Of a stretch of 64,000 nt of DNA, positions 13,504 to 25,748 are shown piece by piece. Position 1 is the stretch's first letter. The number at the start of each line of letters is the position of its first letter. A program made the position numbers and the translations under genes. Origin of the DNA: Amoeboaphelidium protococcarum. Its lineage: Eukaryota; Aphelidiomycota; Aphelidea. The stretch spans positions 810,501 through 874,500 of the forward strand of contig JALECJ010000258.1 of NCBI GenBank assembly GCA_023515745.1. The letters run 5' to 3'. Below the pieces are notes generated by a model, which was not told where the DNA came from, ran no database searches, and saw nothing but the letters and a program-made list of their open reading frames with translations.

Positions 13504-13825
13504 CTTGTATTTTCGTGTTGATTAATTATTGTGTTTATTATTACTACTATGGACGCGGATTAAAACTTCAAGATTACAATAGAAAGAACGTAGAACAGCG
13601 AGAGTCTTCTCAGCCGTTAAATTCCGCCCGAGTAAAGTAATGAGAATAATACTAACGCGCGAGAGAGGCGCTAGTGATCGCGGTTTCCATGCACTAACAA
13701 CCGAGTGCTTATAGATTGATGAAGAAAACGTTTATAAAAGATTCGTATAAGCAATCCTTATCATGAAAGCGTCGAATAACCTTAATCTTAATATTAATTA
13801 TCAAAAAATGTATTATACTTTCACT
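13504..13825. other. Intergenic spacer upstream of CCT8
   Basis: Between the CCT8 start and the stop of the prominin-like gene; both genes read leftward. AT-rich, no gene seen. Confidence 0.6.
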
Positions 13826-16261
13826 TCACTTTTGCAATCCTAAAGTCAGGAAGGACAGCGGGATGCTCACAATTGCCACCAAGATGATGGAACCAAAAGT
13901 CTTCACCAAGGACACCTGAGTCTGATCACACAGAGCATTTTCAAAGATAACTGACGCGTTCTAGTACACTGCCTGAGCCTCAGCTGAGGTGGAGCTATTA
14001 CTGCGCTGCGAAGGACATTCGACACTAGGATCCATAGGGGGGACTGCAGAGAATCTAACCACGGCTGGTTTAACAATCTGACCATCCATCTCATCGACGA
14101 TAGCTCCAAATTGAGCCTGGATCTTGTCAGTCAGATCACCAAAAGTATTACTAATCTATTCAATAGGCTTGATTGCAGCATCGAGTTGTGTCTTGAACTC
14201 CTACAGATTCTGATATAAAAGTTCAGTGTTGTTAGAGATTGTCTATGCAGCCAGAGACAGATTGTCCACAAACTTGATCGCATCCGCGTTATTAGCATTT
14301 CTCTACAACTCAGCCTTGATGCCATTCAGCTAAGAGATCCAGCCATTACGGCCATCTCTATAAGCTCTGTTATTAGGAGGGCTCACCTTGCCGCTGTTAC
14401 GAGTGCCGTCAACAAGGCCCTTGATATTCATCTACTTGGCAATGACAGTCATCATGATCACAGAATCCTGCTCAGCCAAGGACAAAGACTAAGATACATT
14501 GACATTCTGCTTGAGCACATTGTTGGCACTATCCTTGAACTTGTTCCATCCAAAGAACAGATTGTCTTGATTACAAGCAGCACAGCTAGGAATGTCATTC
14601 TGGAACCACTATTTCTCAGCCTACTGTGACTGAGCAGAGCTGATCTGAGAGCTTCCATCAGCAGAACTGGTATTATAATTCGACGGGAAGAACAGGGGAC
14701 GATCCTGACATGAACCATAAGACAATGCAGTGGTTGGCGTAAAGAATCCAGCAATACCAAAAGATGCAATTACGGCGAAGATAACGATTAAAGTCAGTAC
14801 TGCCTTCATTCCAGTAGGAGACAGGGTCTACTTGGTCCCAACAGCTGTGGCGCGTCTTGGACACCCAAATAAAAGTCCAAGCAAATAGCTCAGTAGAGCA
14901 GCGGCAGATATACCAAATACAACAGGCACCAGGTAATTGCGAACGATACGCATCATATTCACCAATCCATTGAAGAGCACAATCTCTCTGATGCCTTGAT
15001 GTTGGGACTCTGCAGGAATATCTTGCTCGCTTTTCAGAGATACCTAACATCTAGTCACACCAAACTACAGACCGGCGACCAATTAATCCACTATAGAGCC
15101 CAACAAACCTCCAAAATGCACAGTCTCATTGCTGTATACGGCTTCAGTGTAGCCCAGCATGCGTAAAGCGACTAATCTTTTCAACTAGGGCGGATTACCC
15201 AGCTAGTTGTACAACTAATCCCCTAAATATTGCAGCGCACGATGCTCTTCACTCTTCGCGCTCTCGGATATCAGCTGAGAGACGGATTGATTAAAATCAG
15301 CCATAGCAATATCGATAAGAGTCACGTTGAAGTAAGGACCATCTTTTAAAGATTGGTTAGATGATCCAGCGTCAATGGACGACAAAACCTGCAGAATGTA
15401 CTGCAACTACTCACCATACTGGCCAACTTCAGAGGAATTCACAAAAATCTTTTAAAAGTGACTCTGCAACTCTGGCAATCCAAGTTCCACCATCTGATAC
15501 AGCTCAATACGGCTCTACCTCATAACATCGTAGTGTTACTAGGACTAGTTCAGAGCTTTCTAAAGTTCAGCAGCTTGAGTGGTAAAATTCAGAAGATTAA
15601 ATGCCTAGGTATCATTCTCAGCTGGCAAAATCAAAGGCAAAATCTTGGCGTTGCTCTCATTGCGCCACAATTTGTCCACTTGGAAAGACATATCCTAACT
15701 GCTAGCATCCAACACGTACTTGAACAAATCAGCGTTAGAGTTGGTCACTGTACGCATATACTATAGCACGTCTTCACTAAGACGCGGTACAGCGACATCG
15801 TACACATCATCGATCAAGTGAGCCAGAGAGCGATTCAAATCCACAGACGTGACGAAGGTAAAGCAAACTGCAGCGATGGATACAGCAGCCATGATGAAAT
15901 AGAAAGCATAGGAAACCTTGGTGCCACGGTTCTTTGATGGCTCTTGGTACGCATCAGAAGTCTCTAGCGCTGCCCACTCCTTCCCTTCGGCAGAGCGAGA
16001 GGCAGATCTGCCCAACAGGCGCCTGATCATGAATGCCAGCAGAATGACTAGCAGACAGAGAAAAGCAAGCGCGAATAGGACACCCTGCAGTAGCTGAGTA
16101 CCGAAATTAAATTCAGATCCATTCTCGCCGCTTGCCTCACCGCCAGCAGGAATCACAGGGTATACCATGAGCGCATAGGGCGTCAAAGCACTGTCTAAGG
16201 TGGCGGCCGCGATAATCTTTTAGCCGAACGAGTACAACCAATTCGTTGCCTAATTATCCAT
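13826..16261 (-). CDS. Prominin/PRM1-like five-pass membrane protein
   Basis: Single open frame of 811 codons ending in TGA. Five hydrophobic segments are visible: near residue 65 (GVLFALAFLCLLVILLAF), 120 (FYFIMAAVSIAAVCFTF), 445 (VVFGISAAALLSYLLGLLFG), 490 (MKAVLTLIVIFAVIASFGIA) and at the C-terminus (SIILVAIVSIPLSF). Two long loops with Cys and many NxS/T sites separate pairs two and three and segments four and five. That is the topology of prominins (which mark membrane protrusions and bind cholesterol) and of fungal PRM1 plasma-membrane fusion proteins. The length also fits (prominins about 850). I see no short motif that settles prominin against PRM1, so the name rests on topology. The start at 16261 is the first ATG of the frame and places a short extracellular N-terminus before segment one. 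Confidence 0.6.
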
Positions 16262-17176
16262 TATAATTTGAATCCAAGACTAATCTCTCTATGTATATAG
16301 GTTGTAGAAATCTCTAATTCAACTGAAAACAAAAAGTCAAGTGATGGTAATATGTATGAGTGTAAAAGTGATAATTGCGGCACCACAATCATTCCACCAA
16401 TCTACCCCTGAGAGCCCCCGATCACGCTGTGACTGCTTATCTTGTGGTCAATTATGGCACGTATCAATATGGACAGTTTTCACACACAATTGCAGTCTAT
16501 AGTGTATTTTCCAATTACGGGACTTGAAAGTAGTAAATTTAAGAAGTTGTTCGAAGTTCTAAGTGATTATGTTGACTCTATTCGACGATGACTTGAAGCG
16601 ATTGAAACATTGAAATCATATCGCGTTAAGCATCTTTTACAGCCAGTTGCAGACGATAATTAAGACCACTAGTACGCGTTTATCTATATAAACTGTTCAT
16701 AATCATAAAAAAGTGCACATCATAATTGGAGTACGAAACTCGAAAAAAGTTTAGAAGAAACGTTCAATACAGTATGCAGAGGAAGAGTATATCGCAACTA
16801 TACTCTCAGTGACGGCTGTTGTAAATAAAAAAACAGTATTCTCGCTCGATCGTGTGGCCTTTCTGAAACATTAATACGTTTACACATTTACATGTTTATC
16901 ATAACGACTTGGGTATAAGTTAAGCATTGCAACCAATGCGCCGCGTAATTTCCTACTGCATTAACGCGTGCTCAACGACCGGCAGCAACTTTGATCGGGT
17001 GACATTTTCGCGCTCTTCTCTAAGGTTAGGTTCTTCACGGCAAGACGATAAAATGAAAAGTCTTTCCTACATGCGTAGACGCGCACAGGCCGTCCACAAG
17101 CATTAACCGTAGTTTTCCTTCCACTCTATTTCACTCAAGAAATAATTAAGGATAGCATTTATATATAATAAATAAA
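16262..17176. other. Divergent promoter region, 0.9 kb
   Basis: Lies between the divergent prominin-like gene and RPS16 and should hold both promoters. A TATA-like run (tttatatataataaata) sits directly before the RPS16 ATG. A small hairpin is present at 16784-16806: AGAGTATA, a 7-nt loop, TATACTCT. I found no tRNA or snRNA consensus and no supported reading frame. Confidence 0.5.
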
Positions 17177-17599
17177 ATGGAGGCTGTTCAGTGTTATGGA
17201 AGAAAGAAGACAGCGACTGCTGTTGCTCACTGCAAAAAAGGAAAGGGATTGATTAAGGTGAATGGAGTTCCTTTGGAATTACTTTAGCCAGAGATTTTAC
17301 GCGCTAAAGTGTATGAGCCAATCCTGCTGCTCGGCAAGGAGAGATTTGCTGGTGTGGACATTCGCGTTCGCGTTCGTGGTGGTGGTCATGTCAGTCAGAT
17401 TTACGCTATTCGCCAGGCTATTGCCAAGAGCATTGTTGCATACAACTAGAAGTTTGTTGATGAGGTGAGCAAAATGGAGGTTAAGGATATCCTTGTGCAG
17501 TATGACCGTTCTCTCTTGGTTGCTGATCCTCGTCGTTGTGAGCCAAAGAAGTTTGGTGGTCGTGGTGCTCGTGCTCGTTTCCAGAAGAGTTATCGTTGA
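17177..17599 (+). CDS. RPS16: Small ribosomal subunit protein S16 (uS9)
   Basis: Intronless 140-residue cytosolic ribosomal protein, close to the family length of 146. It starts [20 protein letters not shown] and ends with the conserved [11 protein letters not shown] followed by [22 protein letters not shown] and [17 protein letters not shown] are near identical to animal and fungal S16. Two internal glutamines are TAG (17285 and in VAYNQKFVDE); the second falls on a glutamine that is conserved in S16 across eukaryotes, which makes this gene a clean test of the code. Confidence 0.98.
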
Positions 17600-17791
17600 T
17601 TCTCCATCTCTGGAATATATCATACATATAAAATACTCTTTAATTCTTATTATAACTCATTTTCTTGGAATTAGGCTTTGCTTTTATTTTGTAGATATTT
17701 CAGGCGCCGTCAACTCTCAGCTATTTGACGCGACAATTTTGTTGAAATTTTATCAAATTTGAAATCTGCATTAACTATCGCCATTAGAAAA

Positions 17792-18718
17792 ATGAAACGA
17801 AAGCTCAATCTTGATGAAGAAGATGCTCTCTCTATCGCATCTGAAGATGAAATTTAATCTAATTTGAGTTAAAGTGAATCCGATTAGGAAAGCAATAACG
17901 TTGATAGTGGTAGTGAATGTGATTCTGATATCACGCAGGAAATGATTAATGTTGATTTTGCATTCAACTCACCGGTAGAGAGTGACTATCACGCTTTGAA
18001 AAATTTATTAAATTAGTTATTTAGTACAGACGCTCAAGATTTGGAATTGGGATCTTTGGCTGACTCTATCATAGCATTGCAATCTCGTGCAACCGTTATC
18101 CGCGCAGACAGTAATGATAACGATGATAGTTCAGTGAATGATCCCTTGGCGATATCATGCTGCATTCCACTAAATGATTAATCTTGGTGTCGCAGTCTAA
18201 AACAGTTTATATAGAAAAAGCTGAACTAGTAAAAAAATACATAAAGCACTGATGCTTTTAAAAAGGCTCTTGAAAGTGATCAACATTGCTACATTTTCAT
18301 CAGTGAAAGATTGACCAACATGCCGACGGAGGTTGCTGGTCCTTTGAGTAAATTGGCTTTGGATGAAGTATAGAAAGATAAATATGCGAAATACATTCTA
18401 TACATAAGTAAGACGTACAAGGCTGTTAAATACACATCTGTGGAGGACGTGAATGGTGATATTGACGCGTCTGATCTCCCTCAGTTCGCCAATGAAGAAG
18501 ATGCCGTGTTGTCTGAACTGGCCGAGGCTCGTTTCACTTATCAACCAAAGCAAACGGAGAGCTCTCGCGTTCCCGATGCGTCTGCTTCTTTCTATGATGG
18601 AATTGGTGCGGTCGATTAGCGAGAAGTTATGCTCTTCACCACTGATTAGTTCAATTCTGCTTTGTCTCAAGTCATTGACTTTTGTGGTTTTGACCCATCG
18701 CAGATTGATTCTTCATGA
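17792..18718 (+). CDS. BCP1: BCCIP/BCP1 family protein
   Basis: 308 residues, no intron. After an acidic Ser/Asp/Gln N-terminus, the core reads VDFAFNSPVESDYHALKNLL, SCCIPLND and YIFISERLTNMP, the signatures of the BCCIP/BCP1 family. In yeast BCP1 acts in nuclear export and as a chaperone for ribosomal protein L23; in animals BCCIP binds BRCA2 and p21 and also has a ribosome role. The C-terminal LFTTDQFNSALSQV segment is also typical. It lies 190 bp downstream of RPS16 in the same direction, so both neighbours are ribosome-related. About 20 codons are TAA/TAG. Confidence 0.88.
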
Positions 18719-18883
18719 TCATATATATCGCGTTAGTTTTACTGACTTTATAGTGAGTTTCTTTGGTTTTACTTTGTGTTTAAAAGCATGGACTTTGCTT
18801 GGTATTTCAATCTTCAATCTTTCAGGGCGTTACTTATATTCGCGTTTGATTAAACTAACTTTACTGTATTAAACAGAGCTGAA

Positions 18884-19846
18884 ATGATTAGCAACTACTA
18901 AAAGGACGATTAACCGCTGACGGGAATCTAATAAGCTATTAGTGGAGGAGTTGCGGGCCTTGTTAGCAGATTTGTAGTTTCGCCTCTAGATGTTGTCAAG
19001 ATTAGATTATAGATATTCCAGTATTAGTAGCGATAAAACATCCTCGCCGTGGTGCGTGACATTTATCACAGAGAGGGTCTGACTGCTTTCTGGAAAGGCA
19101 ACTGGTCTGCTGAATGGTTGTACTTGACGTATGGCGGAATACAGTTCAGCTCTTACTCGGTATATCGATCTTTTATGAGTTCCTACTTGGACCGTGACGA
19201 TCGTCTTTAATCGTACACTGCATCTATTTGTGGAGGACTGGCCGGATCTACTGCTACATTTATTTCATACCCTCTGGATACTTTACGGACGCGTTTTATA
19301 GCTTAGACATCACAAGCACAAGATTAGCGATAATATTAGAGAGTTATCTAAGCTGTTGGATTGATTTATTAGACGGAGGGAGTTGGAGGCTTTTATCGAG
19401 GTTTCGCTGCTAGTGTAATGTAAATCTTCCCTTATATGGCAATAGTATTCTAGTCATATGAAAGCTTATAGCTAGCACTATCAACACCTAATGCCCAAAA
19501 GTTTCTTAATTAATACAATCGGGATTTCGTATGTGGTGCTCTCTCTGGCGTAATTGGTAAAACTTGCGTGATGCCATTGGATACGATTAGGCGAAGAATG
19601 CAGATCTAGGCTCCGTAATTTCTAAAGTCCATACAATCTCCGGATAGCCAGATGCTTGCTAAAAACTATATACAAGTTGATTAAAAGGTGAAGTTCTTCC
19701 GAGTTGGATATCGTATCGTGATGGAGGAGGGATGGCGCGCGCTATTTCGAGGCTTGTTACCGGCATTGCTGAAGAGTGCCCCAGGTACTGCCACTACCTT
19801 TTTTGTGTATGAAAGAATGAAAAGCTTATTTAACAAAAATAGATGA
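18884..19846 (+). CDS. Mitochondrial carrier, thiamine-PP carrier-like
   Basis: 320 residues with the three-fold mitochondrial carrier (SLC25) repeat. Carrier signatures are SPLDVVKIRLQ (repeat 1), YPLDTLRTRF (repeat 2) and MPLDTIRRRMQ (repeat 3), each of the PxDxxKxR type. Each repeat also carries a conserved Gly-rich helix (ISGGVAGLVSR, CGGLAGSTATF, CGALSGVIGK). The order and the C-terminal APGTATTFFVYERMK resemble SLC25A19/TPC1, which imports thiamine pyrophosphate, but substrate assignment from sequence alone is tentative. It would sit in the mitochondrial inner membrane with six helices. Many glutamines are TAG or TAA, including the Q of KIRLQ. Confidence 0.85.
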
Positions 19847-19895
19847 AAGATGTACAGTATAGTATATGAAATAATCTAAATCCTCTTTTTATTCA

Positions 19896-21056
19896 TCAAC
19901 TAGCCATCGCAACGAATGGGTGCTCCAGAGCTTCTGAAACAGTGAGCCTACGATCAGGATCAGCTGAAAGACATTTCGACACAAAGTCATAGAAATGCTT
20001 TAGCAACTTAATATCAATATTTTTATAAAGAAATGCACGGCTCAGAAAATCTTGGCCAAGGAAACCTTTAAATCTACCAGTAATATCATCAAATCGGCGC
20101 AACAGAGCTTTATCCATTTAAACCTCATCATCTTGACTACCATCACTCTACGAGTCAATGCTTAAAACTTTAACATTATTAAGCGTCTCGGTTATATATC
20201 TATCTAACTAGTCGAAGCCTTGGGGATTCCATATTGTAAACAATGTGAGACCCAATGACCACATATCAATAGCAGTTGATCCGCGTCTAAAAAGAGATAC
20301 TTCAGGCGCTTAGTACAACCTTGTTCCTACTTTCCAAAGCACTGATTGTTACTGGTCAAGTATCACGCTGTGAGAGTAGTCTCCTAGAACAGCGTAGTAT
20401 TATAGTTATTGCGACTGATCATCATAAACTTTACGCAGTTATATATTATCAGGCTTCACATCATTATGCACGATGGACATGGAATGGAGATAGCGGAGGC
20501 ATTAAAGAGTTTACTTGCTGACCTGCTACGCGAGTTTCAATATAGTTGCAGGATCGGATTTTGCGAGTGCATTGGCTTCCTTATAAGCATCTTTTTAAAA
20601 TAAAGGTATAACAAGAATTGCCTATTCTCCCAACTCGTACGCATTTATGAGAGAAATACAATGGCTTGAAGGATCCTTAATACTTTTCATTGTTTAAAGC
20701 TCCGTATTAACCTGTTGTTACATTACACGGCGATTCCTAACAGATACATTTCGTTTAATGATTTTCACAGCGACGCGTAGAGATTTTCGCGAGCACATAT
20801 CAGTCGCAGAATATACAGACCCAGCAGCGCCTTCACCAAGTAATTTATCCAGTCTATACCTGAATGCAATTGCTACACCAATTTGCGGTATTGAATAAAA
20901 GCTTTTATAGCAAATCAAATTATGGCTACGAATTTGTGACCTTTCATGATCATCCAGCCGATCCCAGATCTACTTTTTCCTGTTAACATCAGTAATTATA
21001 GAGCAGCTGGCTGCCATCATCATAAGGAAACATAATAAAATTGTAAAATACGCCAT
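19896..21056 (-). CDS. Protein kinase with signal-peptide-like N-terminus
   Basis: 386 residues, one uninterrupted frame. The kinase fold is complete: glycine loop LLGEGAAGSVYSA, catalytic lysine in VAVKII, helix-C Glu in NTELQTMK, catalytic loop IVHNDVKPDNI, metal-binding Asp in VLGDYS, APE in LYQAPEV, then DMWSLGLT. The HRD arginine is Asn and the DFG motif is DYS, so it is divergent, but Lys, Asp, Asn and Asp needed for catalysis are all present. The first in-frame ATG gives MAYFTILLCFLMMMAASCS, which looks like a secretion signal or membrane anchor. If translation instead starts at one of the later Met codons (21023-21015), much of that segment is lost. No subfamily can be named with confidence. 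Confidence 0.8.
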
Positions 21057-21259
21057 TTGAATGTCATGCAAATATATTATAAGTAAAAAAACAATAAAAG
21101 TATAAAAATTTAGTTAATGAGTTGAAGATCTTCATGAGGTTGCAGAATCACATGGACATCGATGACCGAAGTCAATCAATTTGACCTGTCCAAAAGTAAG
21201 CTCAAGAGCCCAAGAGACGAAGGCTAATCGGCACTGATAAAATAATTTCATTGCCATAT

Positions 21260-23949
21260 TCATTTATCGAAACTATTTGCAGCCAAATTTCCTTCTTCGA
21301 CCGTCTTTGATAATAAACTTAACTATTCTGTAACTGATTAAGATTCAGAATGATCAAATGTCTTGTATAGTGAGTGACAATCAGCAACGAAAGCTTGAAC
21401 ATCGATAAACAGTTGAGCCCTGATTTTATCTTCATCGCTCACCTTACCACCTGGACCGCCGCCTACTGCACTGACTCTTGCGCTGCTGCTTTACAACTTC
21501 TTCAAGCTATCCTCCACGTACTTTAAATTAGTCAGTAAATCTTCCAATAGCTGACGATATGAAGAAGCAACGTCAATCACGACATTGTTACAGACTGTCT
21601 CAGCCTAAAAAGTATCATCCTAAATACGAACATTCTTCGCAGCTTTGAGATAAGTGTTCAGCTGAGCCAAAATTGTAGACTCTCCAGACTAATTCTTAAC
21701 GAAGTATGACGCTTGCTTTGGAACATCACGCCCAGTTCTTCTATACTGTGCCGGTATTGTCTTGACTTGCTTTAAGACTTCCATAGCAGATTAGGATAGA
21801 GATTGAGTTAAGATTTACTGCAGTTGAGACAATGCATTGTCACTATCCTATTGCAAGTTGAGCTTTTGCACTTAATTATTCAACTATTCCCGAATGTCTT
21901 CCAAAGCATCCGCTGGTATGAATTCCTTTATACGAGACTCAAATACTTGACTTAGTTCTTTAGCAAAACGAGAGTATCCGTGGATAAGATAAAAGCAAAT
22001 GGACCAGGATTTCTACCGAGGCACAATACCACGACCCAGAAGGTCATCATTCGCGCGTTAAGGAAGAGCAGGTGGATTAGAAGCTACACCGCTACCGCCT
22101 TCAGCTACATTTCCATTATTAGTGCTTTAGCGAATACCATCACTCAGATACTTTACGTGTCTCTACACTCGGATTACTATCTACAAGGTGAATCTCCACA
22201 ACTTTGGAGTGAGAACATCGATATAAAACTATTATTTATCCCAGATTTGCTTAACAAGTGTCTAGGCTGTATTTATAAATTAAGGAATCTCCGTCTAATA
22301 CTTACTTCCATCTTCAGCTAATCCACTTATAACATCGCCTAAGGATGGCAGACTCTTCTCCAACTCAAAGGCCACCTACTTAAACACCATCTGAAAGTAT
22401 ACACCGACAGAGAATTTATCCAAGAGTTAATCAACTGCTTGTTGAGATGAAGATTGAAAACTATCTGAAGCAATCCCTCTACCGTTCAAATCTTTCAATG
22501 CAATAGACATCAACTATGAACAGAATTTTTAACACTGCGTGTATCGACTCTAGAATTACTTGATATTAATCAGACTAAAAACATCGAATCTTCCATCAGA
22601 TTCCGCTATAAGTTTTAGTACAGGCTAAATGACAGCAGCCTTCCATAAATCGAAATACTGGATGTACTTGTTATCCATTAAATCCAACACGGACTTCACT
22701 TCCACAGCGATCACCGCCAATATGGAACTCAGACAAGTTTCAAAATCTTTAGACTACTGTACACAATTCTCAATCTTGATCTTGAATTTCGCATCGTATA
22801 TAACTTGAGCAACTGTATGATTAATTGATTTCTTAACCATCCTTAGAAGCACGGTTCAAGTGCTAGAAAGGGAGATTCCAATACAAAAAGGCGAAAGGGA
22901 GAATTTCAGCAGAGGAGAAAAGATGCGATACTGTTTCACTCATGAAGAATTCTATTCCGTAACGCGCGTCCATTTCAAAAGACTTTTGACGCGTTTTACA
23001 GCACGATATTACTGTTATGTACAATTGTTTAGTGACAGTTCGAAAGAGACATGGAGCAGTTTGGTTTGTTGAATTTGTCTAACCAATTTGCATATAACTC
23101 TCGAACTGTCAATTACTGGTCGCTAATAATGCCCAGATCTAAACGTATTTAGATGTACTGAGAGTAAATATATACTCAAATAATATAGTTTTATGTCATG
23201 AATCAATTTCATTATTAAGAATCAAATTGACGCGATAATGTCATGCCACAGTCGAGTATTCCATTCAGATCTCCGCTTGAAACGGTCAGTTTTAATGCAC
23301 TCAATAAACTTCGCTCTAATTACACTAGCACAGTCTGCAATGCTTGATCAATAAATGGCTGAGATTACCGCACAAATGCCCAATTTTGATATTACGCATT
23401 ACTAGAATAAGATTAGTGCCACTATGCAAGCATTTTACTGAAGGCTTCTAATTATTCCAAGGACCACAGATCCTCATTTTTCAATGACTTGACATCAGTG
23501 AATAGACTCGAAATCTCTGCCAAATCATCATGCATCTTTAATAACACTATAAGTTGTTGCTTTTATGACGCTATTTAAGACTTTTATTGGATAAGAGAAT
23601 CGATTTAGTTGTGCCATTAACTGATACTCAGAGCCATATCCTTCACAGATCTTCCGATCACACCACCCTAGTCGTCAAAATAGGGTACTCTTTCATTACT
23701 ATTCTTCCCTACTACTGCTAAGTGACTACAACTTAAAAGCTAATTGGCTTAATCCGCTATAGACTTGACGCGCTATTATTACAGTTCAAACTGCTCAAAC
23801 TCTCCATCAATGATCTTGTTACTGGCCTCCTACAGCTGCTCCAACCTTGTCTGCAATGCCTAACTTAGTAGTGCCAACTACATTGTATCATTTCCCGGGC
23901 TTACCAAGGGAGAGCTCACGATATTATTATTGTTATTTTCGTCATTCAT
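21260..23949 (-). CDS. COG2: COG complex subunit 2, interrupted
   Basis: Golgi tether subunit (lobe A of the conserved oligomeric Golgi complex) for retrograde vesicle traffic. Two open frames make up the family: 23949-23209 (246 residues, N-terminal coiled coil) and 22840-21260 (526 residues). The second matches COG2 strongly: VYFQMVFKQVAFELE, LWRFTLQIV, IPAQYRRTGRDVP and GPGGKVSDEDKIRAQLFIDV, the last being the family's C-terminal GGMSDDDKIR block. The total of about 772 residues fits the family (738 in human). The frames differ and are separated by about 370 bp with no GTAAG/GTATG donor and no TGTAG acceptor. The gene may be split into two transcripts, carry an atypical intron, or be broken by an insertion. 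Confidence 0.85.
22841..23208. other. Unexplained 370-bp interruption of COG2
   Basis: It separates the two COG2 frames. None of the three leftward frames stays open across it, and it lacks the splice motifs seen in all ten supported introns here. I found no terminal inverted repeat. A 70-codon plus-strand frame (22860-23072) has no recognisable family. Confidence 0.6.
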
Positions 23950-24346
23950 CGTGCTGAATTTCAAAAGATGAATAATGCCGTTAAAGTTCAAAAATTTATA
24001 GTTGGTTTGTGAAAGAACAAAGTTTCACAGAAGCAAGGACTTGCGAAAATAAAAATTACCGTGCCTTTATACAACACAACGATCAACTTCATCTCCCATG
24101 CCGTATTTAGTGATAACAGTAGCACTTGTGTCCGACACAAAAGAGAATATCATCTATTGATGTAACATCGATCCTTCCACAGACTTTGATCGTCTAATCA
24201 CATCATCCTGATTGATCTCCGGTCAAAATATTATTGGTCGAGATGTTGAGTAGCACCAAATCTGGTGACCACCATCCTATCTCATTGTTTCATTTCTCAA
24301 AAAGCTGATACCAATACAAAAATTATCTAATATACCTGCCGCATTA
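23950..24346. other. Divergent promoter region
   Basis: Spacer between the divergent COG2 and bHLH genes; presumably both promoters. No other feature seen. Confidence 0.6.
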
Positions 24347-25419
24347 TGGATATCAAGAAGATGATGTCTAGGTAAGAATTATCCATCGCGTTGTTATACA
24401 ATTTTATTCCAAGACTCGGTTGACGTGAGTGTAGCTCAAACAATCCTGAAACAGCTGATGGTATACCGTGTGAGAATGCTGCTAAACCCAGTCAACACGT
24501 TGCTGATCACGAATTACCATCTTTTAGCACAAGTCATGGTACATCTGCTCACAATACCTCCTAATATCCTACTCCTACATCATTGCCTCGTTTATATGAA
24601 GCTGTGCCCGATAGTCACATTCCTTAGTCAACTGCAGTGAGTGGTGTTGCGCGTGGAAAGAGAAGCCTGTCGGTGGTTAGCGATACCATGCACAATAGTA
24701 TCTATGGTGCACCTTTATAAGTAGTTTAGGACGTGCCTAAGCGATAACGCGTATCAATTGATCATGGCAATAGTCTGTATGTTCCCAGCCACCATCCAGT
24801 TCATCATATCTCCTCGATGCCTGATTATCCAGTGAGACGTCCTCCTGCACCTGCTCCTGCACTATAAATACACGCGTAATAGCCATACCCACATTCGAAT
24901 TACCCCTAATATCAACAACCTGTTACTTATGCACATTACCCGCATGTAGTGGCCCAATAGGAAATTCATCATGTTAATGCGTAACGGCAATAGTCACCTG
25001 TGAAAGATGACAAATCCTCTGCAAGTGAAACTGCCACCTCTTCAAGACGTATCGCTCATATCAAGAGTGAGCAGCGACGCAGATCCGTGATTAATGATGG
25101 TTTTAATGAGTTGCGCGATGTCCTGCCGCCAGTCGATGCCACCATTGCCAATACCAGACATGGCGAGAGTAAAGCGGAGCTTCTTAAACGCGCGGCCTAA
25201 TATATCAGAGACTTGCACAAGCAGCTTAATGCGTCGTAGTAGAAATCCGTTGGTAAGTCTGGCTCCGCAAAGAAAGCGTCTAAAGAGTCTAAAGCAATAA
25301 AAGCAACATAGTAGGAAGAGCACGAAGAAGATTAGTAGAATGCCGATTCGGACAGAGAGGACTCTCGTGATGCATCTCCCACTGTCTCGGACGCTTCCTC
25401 TTCTCAATATGAAAATTGA
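24347..25419 (+). CDS. bHLH transcription factor
   Basis: A short first exon of about 26 nt (from the ATG near 24347 to 24371) joins exon 2 (24435-25419) across a 63-nt intron, GTAAG...TGTAG. The start is approximate because the first exon is so short. The product is about 336 residues. The basic helix-loop-helix lies near residues 215-280: RRIAHIKSEQRRRSVINDGF, a long loop, then KAELLKRAAQYIRDLHKQL. The basic-region pattern H..E..RR predicts E-box binding (CANNTG) as a dimer in the nucleus. A long Pro/Gln/His-rich region precedes it, and a Lys-rich then acidic tail follows. The extended loop recalls fungal and animal bHLH-Zip or INO4-like factors, but I cannot name a subfamily. Confidence 0.85.
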
Positions 25420-25748
25420 GCCATTTACTTCTATAAGCTGTTCTATTTAATAATATATACCTATTTAAGAAATATAAATCAGTTGTAATGCTAACATTAC
25501 AGTATTTATTATTTCTATCGGCTTTTCACATTCGCGGTGTTCATAATGCGAATATTTATGGTTGAAGTCTCACTCGACTTTTCGCTCGATAGCAACAAAG
25601 TCGGCAAAAAATAGTTTTCAATCAGTTTGAAATAAACTTTAACTCAACTAACTTAAGGCTAAGATGGGTTAAGATGATCCGATAGATTCATGTAATAACT
25701 GATTACGCGCGGCATCTTAAAAACTTTTAATACAATGGATTATAGTTC

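Noticed and set aside
22860-23072. 70-codon plus-strand gene inside COG2
   Set aside because: No family, no neighbouring exons, and it overlaps the unexplained COG2 interruption.
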